Assembly: GCA_946902985.2 (NCBI GenBank) | Contig: OX336396.1 | Span: 239,336,297 to 239,400,296, forward strand | DNA length: 64,000 bases | Direction: 5' to 3' | Source: Meconema thalassinum | Lineage: Eukaryota > Arthropoda > Insecta > Orthoptera > Tettigoniidae | In this document: positions 1-9,098 of the stretch, one piece after another | How the letters are laid out: each line of letters begins with the position of its first letter | Position numbering within the stretch: the stretch's first letter is position 1 | The notes under the pieces: generated by a model | The model's database searches: none | What the model was told of the DNA's origin: nothing | The model's input: the letters and a program-made list of their open reading frames with translations, nothing else | Position numbers and translations under genes: made by a program

Positions 1-235
1 TCAAGAGGTGACCGTAAAATAGTAGGAGTCTCTCCTTAATTGATGCTGTGATAGGGTCTATTTTGTTGTAAAAGTCCTCATTTGCTCTCATTCGCCACTG
101 TCTATCAACCCATCTATTGCCTAGGATTTTTCTTAATATCCTGCGCTCTCTATTTTCCAGTTGTTCATCTTGACCTTTACTATTCATGGTCAAAGTTTCG
201 GACGCATATAATCCCTCAGGTTTTACAACTGTAGA
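1..235 (-). pseudogene. LINE reverse transcriptase C-terminal fragment
   Basis: Read on the minus strand this is an open fragment with the signature GLYASETL, then RERRILRKILG, then LLLFYGH. This is the segment downstream of the polymerase domain in many insect LINE ORF2 proteins. The same family, judged by the shared RERRILRKI block, appears at 33880-34424 and probably at 63665-64000. It is cut off by the window edge and lacks the catalytic RT motifs within view. A 5'-truncated or decayed copy is the simplest reading; the clade is not resolved. Confidence 0.7.
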
Positions 236-264
236 TTATCATTAGTCATTATTATACCATCCCA

Positions 265-640
265 TGATAGGAATCTTCTCTTCAATCACTTTAATAGGAT
301 ACAAGGATTAAGAAAATGAAGGGTTTAAATTTTCGAACTGATGCCATCTTGACCTTTTGAAAACAATATTGAACATGAGATGTCTCTACAATTACCTCTG
401 AATAACTATTCGCTGTGCCGAGTTTCATTGCTCGGCTGACTAGATCACCTGAAGAATTAGAGTTAAATAATTATGTTAAAATCACTTGGCCGTCATGATT
501 TTTTGTGCTTCTCAGGTTTTGGACAGTCACATATTTGTCCTTACTTAACAGTCCTCTAGCACTGTACGAAATTTCAGTTTGATTGCTTGAATAGTTTCGG
601 ATGTATTGAGAACCGGTGAAATGTATCGTATGGACCCGAC
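265..640 (-). mobile_element. Diverged fragment of the Helentron-like (DINE-1-like) element
   Basis: On the minus strand the text follows two consecutive internal units of the elements at 27745-29272 and 40981-42501, with the unit cores (CAAGATGGC-type) near 343 and 491, about 148 bp apart. Landmarks such as the sequences for accepting 'caagtttcattgc' and 'accggtgaaat' recur in the same order. No terminal hairpin is seen, so this is an old internal piece. The short open frame inside it is a by-product of the repeat. Confidence 0.5.
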
Positions 641-654
641 CAAGGAATTTCAGT

Positions 655-850
655 TCTGGTGTCACGGCTGGAACGGGGTACTTTCAGTTTCGTGAGGCAA
701 AACCGAGAAGCGAGGGATTCGATTCCCACCTCAGTCATCCTGGAAGTGGTTTTCCATTTCTACAGTACTTCAAGTGAATCCCGGAAGGCCACGGCAACCT
801 CCCCAATTTACAAACACACACACTAGTATAGCCATCACAGTAACAGACCC
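655..850 (+). mobile_element. tRNA-derived SINE (cctcagtcatcc family)
   Basis: Contains a B-box-like GGGATTCGATTCCC at about 712-725, followed by the body seen in related copies at 32098-32345 and 35935-36090: a block ending TTTCGTGAGGCAAAA and then CCTCAGTCATCCTGGAAGTGG. The head is degenerate. It ends against the SINE at 867-1244. Confidence 0.6.
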
Positions 851-866
851 AAAAATAAGCAACACC

Positions 867-1244
867 AATAACACAGGTTATCACACAAATTATACACACC
901 AAAATTTAAAAAAAAAACGAGGCTATCAAGTTCCTAGGCCTACGAAGCGACCGCTGCCCAGCATTTGGCCTGCTAGTTATGGGGTGACGCGTGGTCAGCG
1001 TGTCGAGTCCCCTTGGCCATTGATCTTGGTCTCCGTGACCGGGGCGCTGCCCCACTGTCAGGCAGTTACTTAATTGTCCCCACGAGGCTGAGTGTACCCC
1101 GTTCCCACCCTCACGTCAGTTTCTTAAATCCCTGGAGCCGGGAATCGAACCCTGGGCCTCCGGGTGCGAGGCAGGCGTGCTACCCCAAAACCACGCGTCT
1201 GACACACACACCACGTTGCTATATGTCCATGATGTCGCAGAACC
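867..1244 (-). mobile_element. tRNA-derived SINE, minus strand, with probable target duplication
   Basis: On the minus strand the head reads as a tRNA-like promoter: A-box-like GGGGTAGCACGCC near 1190 and a B box GGGTTCGATTCCC near 1140-1152. The sequence AAAATAAGCAACAMC occurs on both sides (about 851-866 and 1245-1259), consistent with a target-site duplication. The body between is a roughly 220-bp non-tRNA region of unknown origin. Confidence 0.65.
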
Positions 1245-1267
1245 TAAAATAAGCAACAACAACAAAC

Positions 1268-1650
1268 AATTCTAGTGACAAACGTTCTAGGGGAGAGAAG
1301 GCAATTACGAACGAAGATCATTGTAAGCTTCCCGGAAGAGACGTCTGTTACAGAGACAATGTGTGCGATGTTGAGGACAAAGGGTGCGGTGTGTTGTCAT
1401 TAGTTGCGTCTCTAAAAAGGTCGGGGGTTATAACGAGATTGCTTCTCACGAGAACAACAGCTGACAGTCATTAATTCAAAAGACTGCTCAAACTTCACAA
1501 AAAGGAGATTATTCTGAGTTCCCATGCTTCACGATCGGAAACAAAGAACACAAGTTTGTTTGTGGTAAGGTTTGTAGGCCTATTCGGGAGCAAGATTCCT
1601 CCCGGTGAGGATATATTACGTTTAGGGGGTCTGTTTAGCCTAACACATTC
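1268..1650. other. No recognisable feature
   Basis: Non-repetitive sequence without long open frames or RNA signatures that I can see. Confidence 0.4.
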
Positions 1651-1749
1651 AAAACTTTAAAATTTTAAACAGTGCTTATCACTGGTATATTGAATTGGTG
1701 AATTAAAACTCAGCAATATTTGTAGGTTTGTGCCGTGTCTTGTGTGGGG

Positions 1750-1780
1750 TTTCGCCTAGGACACAAGGCTGACTCATCAG
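1750..1780 (-). ncRNA. 5'-truncated hammerhead core, minus strand
   Basis: On the minus strand CTGATGA (1780-1774) is followed by GTC, a loop, GGC and GAAA (1753-1750), matching the central part of the hammerhead at 1943-2014 with an intact core. The stem I 5' strand and cleavage site are missing because the copy joins its inverted partner just upstream. Not expected to self-cleave, but it supplies the family consensus for the core. Confidence 0.5.
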
Positions 1781-1942
1781 CGGTATCTTGCTGAGTTTTA
1801 ATTCACTGGCCTTGAAAGCCAATATACCATCTTTTTGGAAGCCTTCACAGGGAGGTTGAGGCTGCTTGAGCTTTTAGTTCTCGCAGTCAAGTGGTACAGT
1901 TGCACCTAATATAAAGGGAGGTGGCGCACAGTTCGTCACTCC

Positions 1943-2014
1943 TGTGGGGGTCCGGGCGGGGACACCAAGAGCCCGCCGATGAGTCAGCTTGGTGTCCTAG
2001 GCGAAACCCCACAC
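1943..2014 (+). ncRNA. Type III hammerhead ribozyme motif
   Basis: All helices can be drawn. Stem III pairs TGTG(G)GGGT (1943-1951) with ACCCCACA (2006-2013) with one bulged G. The cleavage triplet is GTC (1950-1952), so the predicted cut is after 1952. Stem I is CGGGC (1953-1957) with GCCCG (1971-1975). The core is CCGATGA (1976-1982), one change from CTGATGA. Stem II is GTC (1983-1985) with GGC (2000-2002), then GAAA (2003-2006). Loop I GGACACCAAG (1960-1969) is perfectly complementary to loop II CTTGGTGTCC (1988-1997). A stem I-stem II loop contact is the known tertiary feature that speeds natural hammerheads. The U4-to-C core change probably weakens this copy; two sister copies keep CTGATGA. 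Confidence 0.7.
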
Positions 2015-2052
2015 AAGACACGATACAAACCTAGAAGAATTGCTGAGTTTTA

Positions 2053-2076
2053 AATAAATAAATAAATAAATAAAAA
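2053..2076. repeat. (TAAA)n microsatellite tail
   Basis: About six uninterrupted TAAA units directly after the hammerhead-bearing repeat, placed like a 3' tail. Confidence 0.8.
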
Positions 2077-2092
2077 GAGACAGAGACTGATA

Positions 2093-2400
2093 GTCAGTCT
2101 GAGAGACTGGACTTTATATCATTTTAAATGCTAGCAGCCGAGTACCAAGAAGGCAGTGCGAGAACAGAGTTTCAAGATTCTATTTTGTTTCTTCACTGCC
2201 TACTTGATTGTTCTCGCACTGCCTTCTTTAAGTTCTGCTCTCGCACTGCCTTCTTGGTACTCGGCTGCTACATCGTACTATGACGTCACACACTTCAGTG
2301 CATTCTCAGTACATTTCATTCCGTCACCGTAACGTAACGTCAGACCTCAGCGTAACGACGAAGTCGACAAGATCATTTAAAATGATAATAAATAGGCCTA
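2093..2400 (-). repeat. Dispersed repeat with CRE-like TGACGTCA, copy 1
   Basis: The minus strand of this block matches 27441-27744: both contain the run GGCGTTACGTTACGGTRACG-like text, a TGTGTGACGTCATRGTAC segment, and end in ATTTAAAATGATATAAAG and a segment reading CAGACTGACTATCAGT. Copy 1 is interrupted by the palindromic MITE at 2134-2268. The element class is unknown. Confidence 0.6.
2134..2268. mobile_element. 135-bp palindromic MITE, TA-flanked
   Basis: Inverted arms start GCAGCCGAGTACCAAGAAGG and run about 34 bp with one mismatch between left (2134-2167) and right (2235-2268). TA lies directly outside each end, as expected for a Tc1/mariner-type target duplication. The core repeats the motif TCTCGCACTGCC. 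It sits inside the repeat at 2093-2400, and the copy at 27441-27744 lacks it. Confidence 0.75.
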
Positions 2401-3090
2401 TCTTACACTTGGTATGCACGCATAATTACACAGGCCTACCTAGCAAATATTCCCTAAATGAATCAACAACAACAGCAGAATGCATGTTATCAGAGAAACT
2501 CAATATTAAATTTATGTATGAATATATCATTTTCTTGTGGACACAATAACTACTGACATTTTGCACCGATCACTTCCCCGTTTATTCATAAAATATAACC
2601 ATTGAAAACCTCGGTCGCTTTCGTTAATGAGGAAAATCGGACCAAGGATGTGGAAACTGGGGTCACCTTTTGAAGTGAAGAATTGCTATAACTTTCTTAG
2701 TAGGGTATATAAAAACCGAATACATTTAATATTCATACTACTCTTTGGATAAGAGCCAAAAATGTATCTCAGTAAAGTTTTTGATAACATCAACCATTGA
2801 CCACAGGGGTGGGAAAAATGGAGTTTTGATAAAAAGTAAAGAAATATCATATATTAACAGGCACAATATCAAAACCGTTTAAACTGTGATAGGCTAACAA
2901 TGTTTTCGGAATTACTGTATTAGAAAATGGGGCTTCTCGTAAGACAAACATGTGGAACTATTTTTGGTTTACAACAATTGGCATAGTTTGTGAATTCGAA
3001 ATGTTTTCATTGCACGGTGATATCTACCTTCGCCTTCCGGAGTAACGTGAGGGTATTTTAAACCCAAAATAATTGCATACATGATGATGA
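2401..3090. other. No recognisable feature
   Basis: A+T-rich single-copy-looking sequence; open frames are short and without motifs. Confidence 0.4.
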
Positions 3091-3835
3091 TGATAATTGT
3101 TGATTTAACGGGGGCTATCATCTAGGTTATCGGCCCCTAATGGTTTGGGTGATCGTGAAGATGATAATGAAATGTTAACTATAACTAAAATTAACAACTA
3201 ACTTATATACTAGAAGAAGAAATGGAAAAAAGAAAGAGAATAAGGCAAATAAAGGACAGGAGGAAAATAAATGCCCTCAACCCTCGAGGAATGCAGATTG
3301 AGGGACTTGGAAGGAAGGAGAGCCATGAAAGGCAGATAGGAAAGTGAAAGAGGAGACGGTCCGCCCAAGAGGTAATGGAAAAAGGGGGAAAACCAGACCC
3401 AGCTCAGGAATCACTCGGGGTCGGCAACTCCCGAACCCACCAGCCGTGAGCCCCTGAGGGTGTAGCAATATCCAGGGTGCACCAGAAGTGGTGGGGCTAC
3501 ATACACCCGGCCTCCTTGAGGGCCTTGAGCAGACGGCAGGAGATAACATGAAAAGAAAAAGAAGGCAGACCCCTCGCAGAAGGAGGGTATCAGAAAAGAT
3601 GAGACAAGGGTCAATTAAGGCGGGAAAGGAAGAGACTCCCTAGGCCTCGGATACCCTAATACCGTCGGGGTCGGAAGAGAACAACAGTAGACCAAGAGAG
3701 GTCGACAGGAAAGAAGACGGAGAGGAGCCGGCACAAGTAAGTGGAAGCAATGCCAGACTCAGCTGGGATCCCATGGTCGCCAACCCACGTCTCACTAGAT
3801 GTGAGCCCGTGGGGGGAGTTGCATACAGAGTTATA
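3091..3835. repeat. Probable dispersed repeat block
   Basis: Opens with an ATGATGATGATAATTGTT stretch and a segment ending ATCGGCCCCTAATGG, a form typical of insect interspersed repeats. Further on two related segments occur, one around 3405-3465 and one around 3755-3815, each pairing a GTCGGCAAC/GTCGCCAAC phrase with GAGCCCSTGRGGG. The minus-strand open frames here are not convincing as genes. The class is undetermined. Confidence 0.35.
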
Positions 3836-4280
3836 ATGTATTTATGAATAGGTACTGTTTTAATTAAGCAAAACCTGGTGGTAACAAGATATTTAGTGAC
3901 ATCTCAATTGCTCTCCAAAATGTCTGGTTGGTTGGTTGGTTGGTTCCTCAGTATAGGGGCTGCGACAACGCGGTCATGTAGCCCCGTGTACTTTGGGTGT
4001 GTGTAGAATCAGTCTGATAACCGGTGTTAATTGTGATGGCTGTATTAGTGTGTGTTATCTGTTTTTAATTGAAGTAAGGACTACAGACAATCAATTTTCA
4101 ACAAGTTCCTCCTTTTGATACAAAACGCCACCGTCAACGACTAGTTATGAACTTGGTTATTAGAGGCCACCGCAGGCGGCTCCTGGCGACGAAAGTTGGA
4201 ACCTAAGTGCGATAGTCCAATTTAACCTATAATTTAGCTTCATACAAGTGTGATTAGTGGAAGGTTCTTTTACACCCCAT
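3836..4280. other. Mostly featureless; SINE-tail-like fragment
   Basis: Around 4015-4085 the minus strand resembles the segment at about 820-860 (ACTAGTATAGCCATCACA), suggesting a scrap of the same repeat. The remainder shows nothing recognisable. Confidence 0.3.
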
Positions 4281-4289
4281 AAATCTATG

Positions 4290-4980
4290 TGCAAGGTAGC
4301 GAAAGATGAATGGTTGAAAGAGAAATGTGCAGGTATAGAAAATTGTCTGAAAATCGGAAAAGTAGACACAGCTTATCGAAGGATTAAGCATACTTTCGGG
4401 GAAAAGAAGACTAAGTGCTGTAATATTAAGGACACAAATGGAATGCCTCTGACAGATAGGGAAGAAAAGGCTGAGAGATGGAAAGCTTTCATAGAGTGTT
4501 TGTATAAGGGAAAGGAGATTGAGAATCATGTAATGGAAAGGGAGGAGGAAATTGATGAGGATGCAAAAGGAGAATTAATATTCAGATCAGAATTTGACAG
4601 AGCATTGGAAGACTTAAGCAGGAACAAAGCACCAGGCATAGATGATATACCGATTGAGTTGCTACGCTGCATAGGAGATGAAGGTCTGATCAGGTTATTT
4701 CACTTGGTGTGTAGGATTTATGAGACAGGTGAGGTACCCCCTGATTTCAAGAGGAATGTTATCACCCCTATACCAAAGAAAGTGGGAGCTGACAGATGTG
4801 AAGATTACCGTACAATCAGCTTGATTACTCATGCTTCAACGATCCTGTGCAGAATAATTTACAAGAGGAGGGAAAGCCAGATAGAAACGAGTTGGGTGAA
4901 GACCAGTTTGGTTTCAGGAGAAATGTAGGAACAAGTCTACTAAGTCTTAGGCTGATTTTGGAAGGTAGAATAAGGAAAGA
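4290..4980 (+). pseudogene. RTE ORF2 fragment, part 1 (connector and early RT)
   Basis: Closely matches residues ~400-630 of the intact RTE protein at 12929-15904, including NKAPGIDDIPIELL and EDYRTISLIT. A frameshift near 4895 moves the reading frame before the QFGFRRNVGT block. The frame then ends at the inserted element. Non-functional. Confidence 0.9.
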
Positions 4981-6426
4981 AACAAGTAGTTCCGTGAAGA
5001 ACTATACAGCCTATTTTCATATATCCTACTTATGTTAATTGCCACTATCAACATACACAATTTCTGTTTGATTGCTGTAATAGATTCGTAGATATTAAGA
5101 ACCGACTAAATATTTCGGATGGTCGCCATGTTGGATTTTATATATGTAGGTCCTAGAGTTATGTACTGTTACATGCAGATTATTGTGAACGTGTAGTATT
5201 CAAACTTCAATCGCATAATTAGGACACAAGAAAAAACAAGGAGATTTTAAAATTTTTCACAGCTGCCATCTTGAGGTTATGGCAACAATTGAAATAAATT
5301 AGATGCCAGTGGATTAACATTCGTATAAGGATTTACTGTACCAAGTTTCACTGCACTCGGATGGTTAAATTGCGAGAAACGTCCATGTGAATATTTATAA
5401 TTCGCGTCACCGCCATGTTGGATTTGTGATCACCAGGTTATTTAAAGTCCTATAGGTGAACTTAAGTTCATAGCCCCTATGAACATAAAAAATGCAGTTT
5501 GATTGCTAAAATAGATTCGTAGATATTCAGTATCGCCTAAATATTTCGGATGGTCGCCATGTTGGATTGTTAAATGTATAGGCCATAGAGTCATGTACCA
5601 TTAAAGGAAAACTATTGCGTAGGTTCATTATTCAAACTTTCACTTCGATCGCATGACTACATCACAAGAAATAAAAACTTAATTTTAAAATTTGCACTGC
5701 CGCCATCTTGAGGTTATGTAAACAATTGTACTAAATTAGATACCAGTGGATTACAATGTGTATAAATATTTCCTGTACCAGGTTTCAGTGCGCTTGGAAC
5801 ATTAAATCGCGAGAAAGGTCTATTTAAAATTTTCAAATTCGCTTGGCCGCCATGTTCGTTTTGTAGTTAACCGGTTTTTGAAAGTCTTATAGATGGACTT
5901 CCAGTAGTGCCCTTTATCTCCGTACAAAATTTTAGGGAGATACCGCTAATAGTTTCAGAGATATAGAATGCCGGTGAAATATTTCGCACATCCGCCATCT
6001 TGTGATTATGTAAACAATTGAACGAAGTTAGATGTCGGTGCATTACAATGCATATAAACATACACTGTACCAAGTTTCATTGCGTTTGGTTGGTCAAATC
6101 ACGAGAAACGTCTATTTAAAAGTCGCAAATTCGCTTGGCCTCCATGTTGGTTTTGTAGTTACCAGGTTTTCAAAAGTCACATAAGTGAACTTATAGTTGT
6201 TCCCTCTATCACCATAGAAAATGTCAGGGTAATATCGGTAATAGTTTCGGAGATATAGAATGCTGGTGAAATATTTCGCACAGCCGCCATGTTGGATTGC
6301 TGAGTCGTAACAAAATTTGAAGGGCACGGTCGAGGTCGCCGGGAATAGTGCTATGAACTTTCCGAGTTTCATTGAAATCGCTCCTGCCGTTTAGATTTTA
6401 TTAGGGGGACACACACACACGAATCA

Positions 6427-6472
<46 letters not shown>

Positions 6473-6528
6473 CACACGGACAAAAGGTGATCTCATAAGC
6501 CTATTTTTTCAAAATTGAAAATAGGTTA
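4981..6528 (-). mobile_element. Helentron-like/DINE-1-like non-autonomous element, copy 1
   Basis: Minus orientation. The 5' end near 6528 carries CCTATTTTCAATTTTG and the 3' end at 4981 carries the stem-loop TAGTTCTTCACGGAACTAC followed by TTGTT. Subterminal 11-bp inverted repeats AGCCTATTTTC / GAAAATAGGCT, a 5' (GT)n tract (6408-6480 on the plus strand as CA) and a 3' hairpin match the known layout of DINE-1/HINE elements. Internal units of about 146 bp repeat the GCCGCCATSTTG-type core. It interrupts the RTE ORF at residue ~630. The four similar copies are at 24954, 27745 and 40981, plus the fragment at 265. No transposase or helicase is encoded. Confidence 0.8.
6408..6480. repeat. (CA)n microsatellite inside the Helentron-like element
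   Basis: Near-pure CA run interrupted once by GAATCACT; the other copies carry the equivalent (GT)n at the same distance from the 5' hairpin. Confidence 0.9.
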
Positions 6529-7588
6529 AAAAAACGTTCATGGCATTTGTAGTCTTAGAAAAGGCTTTTGATAACGTTGATTGGACTAAATTGTTTGACA
6601 TTTTGAAATCTATTGGTATAAAATACAGGGATAGGAGGGTGATCTACAATCTATACAGAAACCAGACAGCAGTCATTCGAGCTGAATGACATGAGATATA
6701 AGCTGGTATTCAGAAAGGTGTAAGGTGTAAGGCAAGGGTGCAACTTATCACCCATACTTTTCAATCTTTACATTGAACAATCAATGAAGGAAATTGGAGA
6801 AAAATTTAAAGTGGGATTGAAGATTCAAGGAGAAATAATTTCAACTATGAGATTTGCCGATGGCATGGTCATCTTGGCCGACACGCCTGAGAATTTGAAT
6901 TTGAGGAATGAATTCATGATCAAAATTAATAAATATTAAACAAAAATATTGGAATGCTGCCGAAAAAAATCACAAACCTCTATGGACATCAAATTAGCAG
7001 GTGAAAAGCTGAAGGAAGTAGGAAACTTCTGTTACTTAGGAAGCAAAACAACCAGTGATGGACGAAGCAAAGAAGATATCAAAAGTAGGTTGGCTCTTGA
7101 AGGAAAGCATTTCTACAAAAAAGGAATTGTGGACATCAAATATAAATTTGGGTATTAGCAAGTCATTTCTGAAAGCCTTTGTCTGGAGCGTGGCGCTCTA
7201 TGGAAGTGAAACTTGGTCTATTGGTGCAGCAGAAAAGAGGAGAATTGAAGCGTTTGAAATGTGGTGTTACAGGAGAATGATGAAGATCAGATGGGTAGAT
7301 AGGGTTACAAACGAAGAGGTATTAAGACGACTGGGAGAGGAGAGATGTTTCTGGTGACTGCTAATGAAGAGAAGAGATGGGTTGGTAGGACAGATACTAA
7401 GACATCCAGGAATAGCAAGCTTAGTTATGGAAGGAAGGGTCGAGGACAAGAACTGTAGGAGTAGACCAAGGTTAGAATATGTTAAACAGATTGCCTCGGA
7501 AGTAGGGTGTGGTAGCTATGCAGAGATGAAACGATTAGCTCAGGACAGGGAGGCATGGAGATCTGCAACAAACCAGTCAAAAGACTGA
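6529..7588 (+). pseudogene. RTE ORF2 fragment, part 2 (RT and C-terminus)
   Basis: Resumes at the motif A region (FVVLEKAFDNVDW-like) and runs to the C-terminal AWRSATNQSKD. Damage includes an extra repeat of GTGTAAG around 6718, FADD changed in the motif C region (FADGM), internal deletions around 6900 and a stop near 7355. Clearly dead. Confidence 0.9.
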
Positions 7589-7620
7589 AGACTCAAACAA
7601 CAACAACAACAACAACAACA
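7589..7620. repeat. (CAA)n tail of RTE copy A
   Basis: ACTCAAACAACAACAACAAC and onward; the 3' trinucleotide tail typical of RTE elements, directly followed by the right target duplication. Confidence 0.9.
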
Positions 7621-7628
7621 AATCTATG

Positions 7629-7725
7629 ACATGGGACTGCCGCCGGCTTTACTTCCCCTCCGAATGATGGCATACTGAGGGATTTTTAACGCTCTTAAGA
7701 AATCCAAAATTAAATCCGAATGTAA
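7629..7725 (-). mobile_element. SINE fragment (ccgccggctttac family)
   Basis: Matches the body of the SINE at 37851-37996 (CCGCCGGCTTTACTTCCCCT and TTTTAACGCTCTTAA) but lacks the tRNA-like head. Confidence 0.6.
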
Positions 7726-7864
7726 CTGTTAGGGAAAGGTTCTAAAACTTCTTCAGGTAACTAATTCCATGTTTAAATACCCCTGTTGATAAAAGAATAC
7801 TTAGCTGATTGGTTTTGTTGTTGTTGAATTTTAGGCCTAATTGTGTAGGTCTGGACTCTCCTCC

Positions 7865-8428
7865 TGAAACGGTTCATTTTCTCAAGGAACATATAGGTTG
7901 GAAGCATGGCCACCTCTTGCTGGTGGGGCATTGCAAGGAGTCTAGCACTTGGGCTATGGGATTCTTTGTGATGTCCCAGTAATGGGTGACAGGGGCTTTG
8001 CTCTTTGATGAAGTTACATATCTGTATATATTCCTTTTATGATAGTCAGTTGTTGAGATTCTTCTTGTTGGGTTATGATAAAGTTAATGTAGGATCTCCT
8101 AGTAGAGAATAATGATGTAGAATCTGTTTGTTGAAATGAGAATATGGTATATTTAGATGTATGTAGAGGCATATTATAGAAAGAGGATTATTAATAAATT
8201 AAATGAATACGTGTGTTCCTATGGTAAGGTACAGGTTCATTTAAGTTTTAATTGATGGCGATCTGAGTAATGAACGGTTAACAGAGGAATGCCCATCACA
8301 TAGGCTATATCAGGTATATGGATTGTCTGTCTGCTCTGCTGTTAAAATAAAATATCCTATGTGTGTATCAAAAAACACAACCCCGAATAGATTGAAAATA
8401 AACGATACAAATTGCACCTCAACGTGGG
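7865..8428 (+). mobile_element. Candidate solo LTR
   Basis: A 564-bp block beginning TGAAACGG recurs at 24635-27060, there with two insertions. The first copy of the pair has no adjoining coding region, while the second is preceded by a purine run (AGGGGGGCGAA) that could be a polypurine tract. An AATAAA lies at about 8346. Flanking duplications were not found and the 3' boundary lacks a clear CA, so 'LTR' is an inference; 'dispersed repeat' is certain. It is a natural empty-site reference for the Helentron-like element and the SINE inside the second copy. Confidence 0.5.
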
Positions 8429-8459
8429 AAAACGGAATAGAAACGTTACAAAAATGTTA

Positions 8460-9086
8460 AAGCCCCTATACACATTATCAGACCATACCAGCAGACGTGG
8501 AGGGGTATGTCGCTAGGTAGTCGGGGGACTACTTTAACATACACACCAACATTCCAGACCTCAGTTGAATTGAGTAGTCCGCCCAGTAATAAGTAAGAAG
8601 TTTATTCTTATTTTATTGAGTGTTTAAATACGGTATTTTGATTGCACCGCATCTTTCAAAACCTCAGAAAATAGGACTGTCATTGTGTGTTGCATTGATC
8701 AGTGATGAGGATACTCTGAAGAAGAGAAGAGTATTGGAGAAGAAGATGTATAAAGAAAAGCATAGGTTCACTTTTCTACGAATGAATGAACAATGATATA
8801 CCGAATTACTCTGTATGGTCTTGCATGATAATATCCCTCTCATGATCCCCTACTGCAATATCATCGGCACTCGCGTTGTTCGTATGCTACGAATATTGAG
8901 GCATGGCGACAGAATATTGTAATTAGACGTAGTGCCTCTCTGTTCAATAGTAGAATAGGTACTGAAACAGTTGCAGATCGAATTGGGCGGTAGACAGGCT
9001 TACACACACACTCGAACTGCCCGCCTGTCGGCTAGTTTTCCCGACCGTCTGCTGGTCTGGTCTGGTCTGATAGTGTGTAGGGGCTT
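8460..9086. mobile_element. TIR DNA transposon derivative, possibly PIF/Harbinger
   Basis: The ends AAGCCCCTATACACATTATC (left) and the complement AAGCCCCTACACACTATCAG (right) form terminal inverted repeats of about 40 bp. An internal stretch around 8700-8800 reads like a broken transposase start (KKRRVLEKKMYKEKHRFTF) but stops soon after. No clear target duplication. The Harbinger assignment is weak. Confidence 0.5.
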
Positions 9087-9098
9087 GAGAGTTTAGAT

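Larger units (their letters stand above)
1655..2076. mobile_element. Head-to-head hammerhead-bearing repeat, Penelope-like/retrozyme-like
   Basis: Two copies of one sequence face each other. The left copy (about 1793 down to 1665, minus strand) and the right copy (1790 to 2052, plus strand) share a block with GTGTGGGGTTTCGCCTAGG and its complement. The right copy is bounded by direct repeats of TGCTGAGTTTTAA (1790 and about 2040), so it looks like one monomer of a tandem unit of about 250 bp, and it ends in a (TAAA)n tail. Related copies lie at 11172-11335 and 12403-12445. Penelope-like elements and retrozymes are known to combine hammerhead ribozymes with tandem or inverted terminal repeats; assignment to either class here is inference, since no protein is encoded. 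Confidence 0.6.
4281..7628 (+). mobile_element. 5'-truncated RTE LINE, copy A, with target duplication
   Basis: The 9-bp sequence AAATCTATG borders the copy on both sides (4281-4289 and 7620-7628). The 3' end has the RTE-type trinucleotide tail (CAA)n after the stop region. The copy starts at the part of ORF2 equal to residue ~400 of the intact copy at 12929-15904, so it is 5'-truncated. A Helentron-like element (4981-6528) is inserted in it. RTE elements are copied by target-primed reverse transcription, which explains both truncation and tail. Confidence 0.9.
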
